DNA from: Dysgonomonas sp. 25
Lineage (GTDB): Bacteria; Bacteroidota; Bacteroidia; Bacteroidales; Dysgonomonadaceae
Assembly: GCF_010501075.1 (NCBI RefSeq)
Contig: NZ_QVMN01000004.1
Span: forward strand, 186,001 to 250,000
Length of the DNA: 64,000 bases
Direction: 5' to 3'
Below, in pieces: positions 52,688-61,050 of the stretch. Numbering within the stretch: position 1 is the first letter of the stretch; each line of letters begins with the position of its first letter. The notes under the pieces are model-generated. The model saw nothing but the letters and a program-made list of their open reading frames with translations, was not told the DNA's origin and ran no database searches. Made by a program: the position numbers and the translations under genes.

Positions 52688-53311
52688 ATGATCAAATTTA
52701 TGAAGAGTTTCTGTGCTGCTTTATTGGTTCTGTTCGCAGCACTTCTCTGTTCATGCAAGACAGAAACTTCTAAAGAGGGAAGTGCTACAACAGCTGACTC
52801 TTTAAGTATAGCCTCGATTCAAGATACGATCGAATTTGGTTGCGGAAGCGGCAGGAAACCTTTTGTTACTGGCAATACAAAGTATTTCATTGTCACAAAT
52901 GCCTTTTTCAATGACGTAAAAATGAAAAGGAAGAATGCGGCAGTTCTCATTATGGACGAAGAGGAGATAGTTGAAAATGAAAATTTGTTTTTCGAGAACC
53001 CTAAACGGGCAGTATACCTTTGCGGCTATGAATATGATGTAATCTTCCTTGATAAAGAAAAAGCTGCTATCGAAAGGCTATTGCATAATACGAGATGCCA
53101 TGATTACTGTTTTGCAAATGATAGCATAAGAGATAGGATGGAAATCTACAAGAATAGGTTGATTGAAGATCCAACTCATTATATCTACGACTTGAAGATC
53201 ATGGATAATTACACATTGGAAAAAGCTATAACGGAATTGACAGATGCCGGATTTATGATATTTTCCTTATCGGGGAGTAGTGAGCATAAGATACAATTCG
53301 GGAGAACATGA
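52688..53311 (+). CDS. Lipoprotein of unknown function
   Basis: A 207-residue lipoprotein, with signal ALLVLFAALLCSC followed by KTETSK. The mature part has no family I recognise: TIEFGCGSGRKPFVTGNTKY, VYLCGYEYDVIFLDKEKAAI, HNTRCHDYCFAND with two cysteines, and a C-terminal helix DNYTLEKAITELTDAGFMIF. The gene lies 15 bp after the TonB-domain gene, so they are co-transcribed. Its stop codon (53309-53311) is immediately followed, in another frame, by the tail of a TonB domain, which suggests that this gene replaced most of a second TonB-domain gene. Confidence 0.65.
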   Translation: MIKFMKSFCAALLVLFAALLCSCKTETSKEGSATTADSLSIASIQDTIEFGCGSGRKPFVTGNTKYFIVTNAFFNDVKMKRKNAAVLIMDEEEIVENENLFFENPKRAVYLCGYEYDVIFLDKEKAAIERLLHNTRCHDYCFANDSIRDRMEIYKNRLIEDPTHYIYDLKIMDNYTLEKAITELTDAGFMIFSLSGSSEHKIQFGRT

Positions 53312-53366
53312 CGGAGAGAAAGTTCCGGTATATGTCACGTTGGATATTCCTTTTGGTTCTAAGTAA
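53310..53366 (+). pseudogene. Relic C-terminal tail of a TonB-domain gene
   Basis: In the frame beginning GAC at 53310 the sequence reads DGEKVPVYVTLDIPFGSK and then stops. This matches the last strand of TonB C-terminal domains, and the corresponding end of the gene at 52121 reads KGETVSAYVTMEISIDID. Only about 20 codons are kept and no start is available, so it is a remnant. Confidence 0.6.
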
Positions 53367-53383
53367 GAGGAGTGAATCTAACA

Positions 53384-53418
53384 AAAATCACTGCTGCAAT
53401 ATATGCAACAGTGATTTT
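53384..53418 (-). terminator. Duplicated terminator, copy 1
   Basis: AAAATCACTG pairs with CAGTGATTTT around an inner TGCA/TGCA pair. The minus strand continues into a T run. Near-identical copies stand at 54556 and 56961, including part of the flanking AATTATAATAAGTGCAATTT. Confidence 0.85.
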
Positions 53419-53444
53419 CTCAATTATAATAAGTGCAATTTACT

Positions 53445-54380
53445 TTATTTGTTTATATAAGTAAATGTGATTGTTTGCGGATTGTTTGTCTGTTCTCTTT
53501 CACTGCTATTGCTTGGAGTGATATGGTCTGTTATTTCAGATACTGTTTTAGATGTTATAACGACTTTCTCTGGAACTCTTTTTGACATTGTGCCGAATGT
53601 GAGCATGTGGCTATCTGTTTTTGTAGACAATGAGCTTTCAGATAAAGTTGTTTTAGTACCATCAGTATAAATTTTTCGATCTTGAACTACTACTGTTTTG
53701 TCAACGGCATTATCAGAGAAATAAGCGCCTAAACTACATATGCTTCTTGATTCAAGAGCATAAAATTCCACCGGAATCATTTGCCAATAGTTCGCATAAG
53801 TGGAGAATGTTGCTGTTGTTTTTGACAGCTGATCTCCAACATCCCAGGTTGAATCCAATTTGTAATCCGGGTTTATATAATAATTTCCTCTATAATATTG
53901 AGCAGAATCTGCCATGCTTGGCATTCCCACTGGCATTGTTTTGATTACGCGATCTCCATCCCATGTAATGTTAACATCAACACCTACTTGATAATCTTCT
54001 ATCTTTGTGATTTTTCCTTTAGTATTATAGTTCAAAGTTGTTGTATAATCTAGGCTCCATACGCTAGGCGCTGTACTGTAACCATAAACTTCAACAACTT
54101 TCTTGTTATTTGTTTTTGCCCCAAAAACATATTTTTTGTCGTATGACTTACTACCTGTAGAAGTATAGTAATATGTAATTGCCTCTGTCAATTCATTATT
54201 ACTATTATAAGTAAAAGAAGCACCGTAGCTGTTTGTGGTATAGTCTATTTTGTACTCCGACAACAGAATCTTCGAATTATCCGGCGTAGGGATTTCGAAA
54301 TCATCGTCACTGCTACAAGAAGCGAATACAAGAGGAATAGTAATTAACAGCGTTTGTAAAAGAAATTTAAATGTTTTCAT
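53445..54380 (-). CDS. Surface lipoprotein, DUF4595-like (first of two paralogues)
   Basis: A 311-residue lipoprotein. The signal ends LVFASC followed by SSDDDFE, a clear surface-export style signal. The mature part has repeated beta-hairpin units in the YD/RHS manner: ASFTYNSNNELTEAITYYYT, TTLNYNTKGKITKIEDY and VNITWDGDRVIKTMP, as in DUF4595-type proteins of Bacteroidota. It is paralogous along its length to the product at 57022-57978; even the start (MKT followed by KFL and QTLLI) and the leader DNA are alike. Function is unknown. Confidence 0.7.
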   Translation of the reverse strand: MKTFKFLLQTLLITIPLVFASCSSDDDFEIPTPDNSKILLSEYKIDYTTNSYGASFTYNSNNELTEAITYYYTSTGSKSYDKKYVFGAKTNNKKVVEVYGYSTAPSVWSLDYTTTLNYNTKGKITKIEDYQVGVDVNITWDGDRVIKTMPVGMPSMADSAQYYRGNYYINPDYKLDSTWDVGDQLSKTTATFSTYANYWQMIPVEFYALESRSICSLGAYFSDNAVDKTVVVQDRKIYTDGTKTTLSESSLSTKTDSHMLTFGTMSKRVPEKVVITSKTVSEITDHITPSNSSEREQTNNPQTITFTYINK

Positions 54381-54555
54381 AATTCATTTGTTTTAAGTTT
54401 TGCATGTTATAATTGTTGTATTGACATTAGCTTGCTTTTTGAAAAAGCGTCTATGTCGAAATTGGAAATTTTTAATTGCGTTGTGAGTTTGTTGAAACTA
54501 TATGTAAGACGAAAGAAAGTCTAAAACGCTGCATTTAGGACAAAAGAATATTAAA

Positions 54556-54590
54556 AAAATCACTGCTGCAATATATGCAACAGTGATTTT
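54556..54590 (-). terminator. Duplicated terminator, copy 2
   Basis: Same hairpin (AAAATCACTG/CAGTGATTTT), here after the T9SS cargo gene. Confidence 0.85.
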
Positions 54591-54616
54591 CTCTATTATA
54601 ATAAATGCAATTTACC

Positions 54617-56842
54617 TTATTTTTTCATTAATTTCTTCTGAACTTCGCCATTTTCAGTTTTAATATCGACTACATATACCCCTTTAGGCAATGTTCTGAT
54701 ATCTATTACCTCTGATGTAGGGTTCTTCAGGCTAACATATAATACACCTGTAGAAACACTATAAATTTTCAGTTCCTTTATCGGCTCGTCCGAAGTAACG
54801 GTTATCTGGTCATCTGCCGGATTAGGCGATATATAGACATTGTTTTGACTTTCCATTATGCCAAAGGTCTCTGAAGCCAGACTCTTGCTTAGACTGGATG
54901 CCGTAGGAATTTCACCTGCTTGATGAGGCGGTCTGTAACCCAATACTTCGTCTTGCACATTGCACGCAAGGTAGGCTACTTCTGCATCTGTTTTGCGAAT
55001 AGCATCTTTTTCTATATTGTGTTGCACATAGAAACCACGCAGGTAACCCTTTGGCAATTCGGTATAATTAGCATCCGGTGCAGCAACAAAAGGGTCGTCT
55101 ATTTTAGTGATAGCAATTTTATTTCTGTCAATTCTGTTTTTCCTCAAAGCAATAAGCAGTGGTATTTCATCCCCTGCAACAAGCGATTGCCATTCATCTG
55201 AATTTTTATCGATTCCATCTATTTTAATGAATATCTTATATCCCAGCTCTCTGTCTGTCAGTTCCCTGCACCAGCGTACTGTGAACCAATGATACAATCC
55301 TTCTCCGCGCGAATCGATGGCATCGTGGATGCGGAAGAAGCGGGGAACACCGGTCCCGGGAGTTGGCTTGACAGCCATTGTAGCTACATAGAATAGTTGT
55401 TGAATTTCTCCCATTTGGGCTGGAAATCTTTTGGGAACACCGCATAAGTTGGTATCAAAATAATGGTTGCCATTGAAGCGTTGGCCACTTGGCATCAAAC
55501 GGAAGTCATACTTTATATCTTCTATTCTTCCAGCACGATCGAACCAATAATCTGTTCCGGCAATTTCCTTATAGCATGGAGAGCCGGGCAAGAAATAAAC
55601 CCGGTGTTTATCCCATCTCGCCAAAGGGGTTTGTCCGTAGCGTACACCTAACTCGCGCTGAATATCAACCGCCGAGAGTTCGGGGTGCGAAACCATGGGT
55701 GACGTCATAGCCATTAATTGACGGTAGTCTTTCAGGTCGGGTAAGCCCCACCAGTTGCGTTTATCTGCGGGGGTGGTCTTTCTTTCTTCGAAGGTGCGGT
55801 AATCCAATGGTTGTTTCCATCCTTTTTCGTACATATCAGCCCATGTATTCATAAATTTGTAGGTACTTGAGGCGTAATATTGTCCATAATAATGACGGAA
55901 AGTATCGAGGTTCACCTGGAAGTCATTCTTATCGAGCGTTAAATGAGTAAGATAGGTGTCGAACTTGTTCTGGTTCAGGCTCCAATTTATACCACTTACA
56001 CTTTCATAGTTTTCGTCCTCTTGCCCTGTATGCACTGTGCCGCTTGTCCAATGCTTTCGAAATGGTTCTTGATGCGAAAAGTTCCTGTCCATCCAATAAT
56101 ATTCGCCTATTCTTATCCCTGAATAGTCTGCTTCTAAAAAGCCGGAAGAATGGGCCTCATCTAAATACCCTCCTTGGTTATATTCTTTCGCTATCTTGTA
56201 TTGCAAATCGACTTTATCAGGTAATTCGCTTCTTTTGGCATATTCTATGGCCTCCTCTTTAGTTCTTGCAAAAATAATACGGCATGTCTTGTGGGTTTCC
56301 CCGTATTGGTTCTTGGCTTTGCGCTTGATCCTAAAAATAAAAGGTGTGTCTTCTAATATGCCATTTCGATGGAAGAAATAAATCTGAAAAGGATGGAGTA
56401 TTTCTGATGTTCCAAAAACATTTCCAGATGTCCCTCCTGAAGTAATAGTGAATAATGGGGTGTAGTTGTATAATTGATCTTGTGCATATAAATTCAAATA
56501 ATAATTAGAATCCATTCTATAGCATTTTCCATTAGAGAAATAACGGAGAGGCCCACTTATGGGCGAATGAGGGTCGAAAGTAATTGTCATTTTATATTCA
56601 TTATATTCTCCTACTGCAAATAATCCCATGTTTTCTGTTTTCCAATATATTGGATCTTCTCCTTCTGTATAGTGACTAAAAGATAAGTTACTATTGTCTG
56701 TTTTTGGAGCGAAAAAGGTATCTTCTCCAATCTTTTCAAGCGTACGAGAAGAGAAATGGATTTTGGGTTTCAGGTGATCCGTTTGTGCCGGACATAGTAG
56801 AAAGGCAATTAAGCCTAAACAGGTCAATAATAATTTTTTCAT
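54617..56842 (-). CDS. Secreted protein with type IX secretion C-terminal sorting domain
   Basis: A 741-residue protein. The signal peptide (LLLTCLGLIAFLLCPAQ) is followed by a long region without a recognised enzyme domain. It is rich in Tyr, Trp and Asn (for example MDRNFSHQEPFRKHWTSGTV, WYGLPDLKDYRQLM-like and GTDYWFDRAGRIEDIKYDFR segments). The last about 75 residues are a T9SS type A sorting domain: ISPNPADDQITVTSDEPIKE, IYSVSTGVLYVSLKNPTSEV, IDIRTLPKGVYVVDIKTENG and a basic end KKLMKK. The protein should cross the outer membrane through the type IX system and be anchored or released. Its substrate or partner is unknown. It sits between two duplicated lipoprotein genes. Confidence 0.82.
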   Translation of the reverse strand: MKKLLLTCLGLIAFLLCPAQTDHLKPKIHFSSRTLEKIGEDTFFAPKTDNSNLSFSHYTEGEDPIYWKTENMGLFAVGEYNEYKMTITFDPHSPISGPLRYFSNGKCYRMDSNYYLNLYAQDQLYNYTPLFTITSGGTSGNVFGTSEILHPFQIYFFHRNGILEDTPFIFRIKRKAKNQYGETHKTCRIIFARTKEEAIEYAKRSELPDKVDLQYKIAKEYNQGGYLDEAHSSGFLEADYSGIRIGEYYWMDRNFSHQEPFRKHWTSGTVHTGQEDENYESVSGINWSLNQNKFDTYLTHLTLDKNDFQVNLDTFRHYYGQYYASSTYKFMNTWADMYEKGWKQPLDYRTFEERKTTPADKRNWWGLPDLKDYRQLMAMTSPMVSHPELSAVDIQRELGVRYGQTPLARWDKHRVYFLPGSPCYKEIAGTDYWFDRAGRIEDIKYDFRLMPSGQRFNGNHYFDTNLCGVPKRFPAQMGEIQQLFYVATMAVKPTPGTGVPRFFRIHDAIDSRGEGLYHWFTVRWCRELTDRELGYKIFIKIDGIDKNSDEWQSLVAGDEIPLLIALRKNRIDRNKIAITKIDDPFVAAPDANYTELPKGYLRGFYVQHNIEKDAIRKTDAEVAYLACNVQDEVLGYRPPHQAGEIPTASSLSKSLASETFGIMESQNNVYISPNPADDQITVTSDEPIKELKIYSVSTGVLYVSLKNPTSEVIDIRTLPKGVYVVDIKTENGEVQKKLMKK

Positions 56843-56898
56843 AAATAATAGTGTTAATTAGTTTATAATTGGTCTTCTTTTCAGAAGTCTTTTCAAAG

Positions 56899-56906
56899 CA
56901 AAGATA
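56899..56906 (-). promoter_or_regulatory. -7 box of the T9SS cargo gene
   Basis: The minus strand reads TATCTTTG, exact consensus, 56 bp upstream of the ATG at 56842. Confidence 0.5.
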
Positions 56907-56960
56907 AAATATAAAATTATATATTTGATTATTTTAACACTATATTATTTAATAAAAATA

Positions 56961-56995
56961 AAAATCACTGCTGCAATATATGCAACAGTGATTTT
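56961..56995 (-). terminator. Duplicated terminator, copy 3
   Basis: Same hairpin as at 53384 and 54556, followed by the same ATAATAAATGCAATTTACCT flank next to the lipoprotein stop codon. Confidence 0.85.
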
Positions 56996-57021
56996 ATCAA
57001 TTATAATAAATGCAATTTACC

Positions 57022-57978
57022 TTATTTTTTTATGTAAGTAAATTCAATTACATCCTCGAATAAAGTTCCTGCATACTCTGTTACTGTTGCCGGATCTGTT
57101 GAGTGATCGGTGTTTATACTTTTTCCCTCCTCTCCTTTCATTATCGCTTTTGAAGGGAAATCTTTTGTCAAAGAAGATGTATAAGAATAAGTATACTCTG
57201 TAGTGGTAATATATTGGGATTCATGCTTATTTCCACTTGCGTCGAACCTCTCATTACTTAGTGTTTTTGTATCCTTAACTATATTATTTGTAGAAAAACA
57301 TCTGAACAAAGGGCAAACCTGTTCATTTATACTATGCTCCATCGCAAAAATATATTCACATGGAATTAGCTGGTAAAAATTAGCTTTATTACCAAACACA
57401 CTTTCTATAGTATATTCTTGCCCCCAAGCTTCAGTATATGTTGCTCCATTATAGTTTCCATCAATATTATAAGAGAACAATCGATCTTCTGTCGAAGAAT
57501 TGCTGTTATTTACCTTTGTCAACTTATTTCCACTCCAAGTTAATGAATAGTAATCGGTAGTATAATCATGCTCTACTTTTGTAATTTTATTATTATTAAG
57601 AGTCAATGTGACTGTGTTATTTGCTGTAGACATCCAATCCGTCCCATTATGATCGTAAATTTTTACAATAATCTTACCAGAAGTAGATCTATCAAATTCA
57701 AATTTTTTCCGAATCATACTCCATGTGAGTGTGTCATTTGTGTTTTTATCATAACCATATGTTTCGGCTTCTTTTAGCTGGTTGTTTTCATCATATCTAA
57801 AAATTGTTCCGTATTCTTGATCGGAACTATGCGTCATGGGAGCTCTAAATGATGCCAATAACACCTTGGAATTTTCCGAAGTAGGAACTTTATAATCATC
57901 ATCGTCGCTGCTACAAGACGCAAATACAAGCGGAACAGCAATTAGTAAAGTTTGTACTAAAAATTTAATTGTTTTCAT
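57022..57978 (-). CDS. Surface lipoprotein, DUF4595-like (second of two paralogues)
   Basis: A 318-residue lipoprotein. The signal ends LVFASC followed by SSDDDDYK. The mature part has the same hairpin units as its paralogue: TIFRYDENNQLKEAETYGYD, LNNNKITKVEHDYTTDYYSL and TWSGNKLTKVNNSNS. The two share leader-region DNA (CTAAAACGCTGCAT with GGACAAAA, about 58133-58155 here and 54521-54546 there) and an identical terminator. This points to duplication of the whole transcription unit, with the T9SS gene now between the copies. Function is unknown. Confidence 0.7.
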   Translation of the reverse strand: MKTIKFLVQTLLIAVPLVFASCSSDDDDYKVPTSENSKVLLASFRAPMTHSSDQEYGTIFRYDENNQLKEAETYGYDKNTNDTLTWSMIRKKFEFDRSTSGKIIVKIYDHNGTDWMSTANNTVTLTLNNNKITKVEHDYTTDYYSLTWSGNKLTKVNNSNSSTEDRLFSYNIDGNYNGATYTEAWGQEYTIESVFGNKANFYQLIPCEYIFAMEHSINEQVCPLFRCFSTNNIVKDTKTLSNERFDASGNKHESQYITTTEYTYSYTSSLTKDFPSKAIMKGEEGKSINTDHSTDPATVTEYAGTLFEDVIEFTYIKK

Positions 57979-58172
57979 AAATTCATTTTTTTTAAGTTTG
58001 CGTATTATTATCGTATTAACTTTAGTTTGTATTAATCAATAAAAATGTTTGAGCTAAGGTTGGAAACCTTTCTTTGTTGTTTTAGCTGTTTTGTAAGTTT
58101 CTGTTAAAACTATATATAAGATGTAAGGAAATCTAAAACGCTGCATGTTGGACAAAAAAATATTGATAAAAA

Positions 58173-58201
58173 AATCACAGCCTCTTGCGAAAGCTGTGAT
58201 T
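58173..58201 (-). terminator. Terminator of prfB
   Basis: AATCACAGC (58173-58181) pairs with GCTGTGATT (58193-58201). The minus strand then runs into T residues. Confidence 0.8.
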
Positions 58202-58229
58202 ATCAGGAAGTATATGGATTAATATTTTT

Positions 58230-59343
58230 TTATGCTTCGTCTCCGAATTCCATCAGGTATGCCTTGATAAAGTCGTCTAAATCCCCATCCATTACGGCGT
58301 TTACGTTCGATGTCTGGTGATTCGTCCGGTGATCCTTTACCCGGCGGTCGTCAAATACGTAACTGCGGATCTGAGAACCCCATTCTATTTTTTTCTTACC
58401 TGCTTCGACCTTGGCAACTGCCCGCCTGCGACGTTCCAGCTCCAATTCGTAAAGCTGAGATTTCAGCAAACGGATAGCATTGTCCTTATTCCCGAACTGA
58501 GAGCGGCTTTCGGTATTCTCAATAACGATTTCCTTTTCCTCTCCCGTTTCAGGATCTTTGTATTTGTAATGCAGGCGTACACCCGTCTCCACCTTATTTA
58601 CATTCTGCCCTCCGGCGCCACTCGAACGGAAAGTGTCCCATGTAATATCGCCCTGATTGACTTCTATTTCGATGGTATCGTCCACTAATGGCACAACAAA
58701 TACCGAAGCAAACGAAGTCATTCGCTTTCCTTGTGCATTGTAAGGAGATACACGCACTAAGCGGTGGACACCATTTTCCGATTTCAGGTAACCGTAGGCA
58801 TATTCGCCCTCTACCTGCAATGTCGCGGTTTTTATGCCGGCATCGTCGCCATCCTGCCAGTTGGTTATGGTTGTCTTATAGCCTTTCGATTCGCACCAAC
58901 GTTGATACATACGGAAAAGCATCGATGCCCAGTCCTGGCTTTCAGTCCCACCGGCACCACTGTTTACCTTCAGCACGGCTCCGAGTTTGTCCTCTTCCTT
59001 GCGAAGCATATTGCGCAATTCGAGGTCTTCGACCAATGATATAGCCTTGCTGTAAGCTTCGTCTACTTCCTCTTCCGTTGTAATGCCTTCTTTCTGGAAA
59101 TCAAAAGACAGTTGCAACTCTTCCACGGCATCATGTACCGTGTTGTATCGTTCTATCCATCCTTTCAGTTCGCGGATGATTCTCATTTGCGCTTCGGCTG
59201 ATTTGGCATCGTCCCAGAACCCGGGAGCCTGTGTGCGCAATTCTTCTTCTTCTAATTGGATTTTCTTGGTATCGATGTCAAAGATACCCCCTCAACGCTT
59301 GCTCGCGTTCCAACACTTCTTTTAGTTGGTCTGTTGTGATCAT
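58230..59343 (-). CDS. prfB: Peptide chain release factor 2, with programmed +1 frameshift
   Basis: Release factor for UGA and UAA codons. The gene starts at ATG 59343 with 21 codons (MITTDQLKEVLEREQALRGY plus Leu), then reaches CTT TGA C at 59283-59277 with the Shine-Dalgarno-like AGGGGG just upstream. Skipping the T at 59280 joins the long frame 59279-58230 and gives 370 residues. Domain motifs are complete, including GAGGTESQDWASMLFRMYQR and the peptidyl-transferase motif SSGAGGQNVNKVETG. The stop-codon recognition tripeptide, SPF in E. coli, is SPY here (LVRVSPYNAQGKR). Low RF2 favours the shift and so raises RF2, the known autoregulation. Confidence 0.96.
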
Positions 59344-59384
59344 AAATCTGGTTATTTTATTATTATGTTCTGTTTTTGGAATGT

Positions 59385-59392
59385 CAAAGATA
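59385..59392 (-). promoter_or_regulatory. -7 box of prfB
   Basis: The minus strand reads TATCTTTG, exact consensus, 41 bp from the ATG at 59343. It supports that start over later ones in the long frame. Confidence 0.55.
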
Positions 59393-59447
59393 GGAAAAAG
59401 TCTTTATTGTACACCGGAATCGGCTTAACTTCCGATTTTATATTTAC

Positions 59448-60206
59448 CTACAACTCGATAACCAAACCGTCGTATGAGAGGGAAACGTCTTGTGGTAAAA
59501 CCTTCTCTACTTCTTTATGCAGGCCTATCTGATGGCTCATGTGGATGAGGTATGCCGTTTTAGGTTGAATACGTTTTATATATTCCAGCGATTCATTCAT
59601 TGTGATATGCGAAATATGCTCGGTGTGGCGTAATGCATCGATAACGAGTACCTCCAATCCTTCTAATTTGGCAAGTTCCTCTTCCGGGATATATTTTACA
59701 TCTGTCAGGTAAGCAAAATGACCGATGCGGTAGCCGAATATGGGCAGTTTGGCATGCATCACCCGGATGGGTATTATCGTCTCTCCGGCAATCCTGAATG
59801 CCTCGTCGGGGTTTATAGTATGCAATTCGAACGAAGGTGTGCCCGGATAGCGGTTCTTTGCGAAGCTATACGGAATACGGCGTTGGATGGTCTCTAACAC
59901 GAAATCTTCGCCATATAAATCGACATCGCCAAACTTGACGAATGGGCGTAAATCATCTAAGCCTCCCACATGATCGTAATGTTCGTGCGTAATCAGTACT
60001 CCGTCTATCTTCCGGAAATCGAGCGGCAGCATCTGCTGGCGAAAATCCGGCCCACAATCGATTAATATGCGGGTGTTATCCGTTTCGACGAGGACGGAGG
60101 CACGCAACCGCCGGTCGCGGGGATCTTGGGATGTGCAGACTTCGCAACGGCAGCCTATTTCGGGATTTCCTGTCGAAGTTCCTGTGCCTAAAAAGGTTAT
60201 TCTCAT
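59448..60206 (-). CDS. PhnP-like MBL-fold metallo-hydrolase
   Basis: A 252-residue cytoplasmic enzyme of the metallo-beta-lactamase fold. FLGTGTSTGNPEIGCRCEVC opens the fold and gives the Cys pair typical of PhnP-type proteins. VLITHEHYDHVGGLDDLRPF is the HxHxDH zinc site, LPIFGYRIGHFAYLTDVKYI follows, and AYLIHMSHQIGLHKEVEKVL supplies the late His ligands. The family contains phosphodiesterases acting on cyclic phosphates. No phosphonate genes are nearby, so the substrate is open. An exact -7 box stands 19 bp upstream of the start. Confidence 0.88.
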   Translation of the reverse strand: MRITFLGTGTSTGNPEIGCRCEVCTSQDPRDRRLRASVLVETDNTRILIDCGPDFRQQMLPLDFRKIDGVLITHEHYDHVGGLDDLRPFVKFGDVDLYGEDFVLETIQRRIPYSFAKNRYPGTPSFELHTINPDEAFRIAGETIIPIRVMHAKLPIFGYRIGHFAYLTDVKYIPEEELAKLEGLEVLVIDALRHTEHISHITMNESLEYIKRIQPKTAYLIHMSHQIGLHKEVEKVLPQDVSLSYDGLVIEL

Positions 60207-60225
60207 AGCTTATTTTTTGCTCCCC

Positions 60226-60233
60226 CAAAATTA
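60226..60233 (-). promoter_or_regulatory. -7 box of the MBL-fold hydrolase gene
   Basis: The minus strand reads TAATTTTG, exact consensus, 19 bp from the ATG at 60206. Confidence 0.45.
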
Positions 60234-60406
60234 GATTTTTATCGCCTTAAATCAAAACGATAATCCTATTTTCCCTAAAAAGCTACAAAACTGTCACTTT
60301 TTTGTCACCCTGCTGTTACTTTTGTTGCCTCCGTTATCCTCTTGTTGTGAGGTCTTTATCTTTTATTTGCATGCGAAAAGTATATCTTTTTTGTTATATT
60401 TTCGTT

Positions 60407-60787
60407 GAGTTACTTTTTATTACTTAACCACGGAAAACACAAAGGCTCTATAGCAAGTTCACGAAGTAACAAATATTTGTCATATTGAGCGAAGCGAAAT
60501 ATCTCATCGTATTATTGGAACGAGACCTCTCACATTTGCTTGGCATGACAGAAAAAAGTAACACACCTCTACTCATTTTGGATGTTTTTTGCTGAGTTAC
60601 TTTTTATTACTTAACCACGGAGAACACAAAGGCTCTACACCAAGTTCACGAAGCAACAAATATTTGTCATATTGAGCGAAGCGAAATATCTCGTCGTATT
60701 ATTCGAACGAGACCTCTCACGTTTGCTTGGCATGACAGAAAAAAGTAACACACCTCTACTCATTTTCGATGTTTTTTGCCGAGTTAC
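60407..60787. repeat. 187-bp tandem repeat, two copies
   Basis: GAGTTACTTTTTATTACTTA recurs at 60407 and 60594, and the same unit edge (GAGTTACC) at 60781, so the period is 187 bp. Units hold a TTAACCACGG...ACACAAAGGCTCTA module and TGTCATATTGAGCGAAGCGA with GCTTGGCATGACA as pairing ends. They belong to the same family as the 319-bp unit at 44.3-45.3 kb. The rest of 60207-61050 is AT-rich, apart from a CCCTCCCTCGGAGGGGTAGG block near 60830-60857. I see no gene in it. Confidence 0.9.
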
Positions 60788-61010
60788 CTTTAGCTCTTCC
60801 AAGCTTTCCCAAGGGGAGGCCTTTGTACTCCCCTCCCTCGGAGGGGTAGGGGGAGGTGGTTTTCTCGTATTTTGTACACTCGTCTACTATTTCCATATAG
60901 ATAATTCTGTGGCTATAAAATATATATTAATAAACATTAAATAACAGGTAAAAATATGATTTCTATTCCCTTGCTGCGAAATCCGGCAGAATTTTTACCG
61001 ACAGAATAAT

Positions 61011-61018
61011 TATCTTTG
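61011..61018 (+). promoter_or_regulatory. -7 box of the metallophosphoesterase pair
   Basis: TATCTTTG, exact consensus, 32 bp before the ATG at 61051. Confidence 0.55.
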
Positions 61019-61050
61019 CACAGCTAAAAAACGACAAAATAAATACTTAA

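Noticed and set aside
60672-60944. 90-codon plus-strand frame
   Set aside because: It lies in the 187-bp repeat and a GC-block repeat, with no protein-like features.
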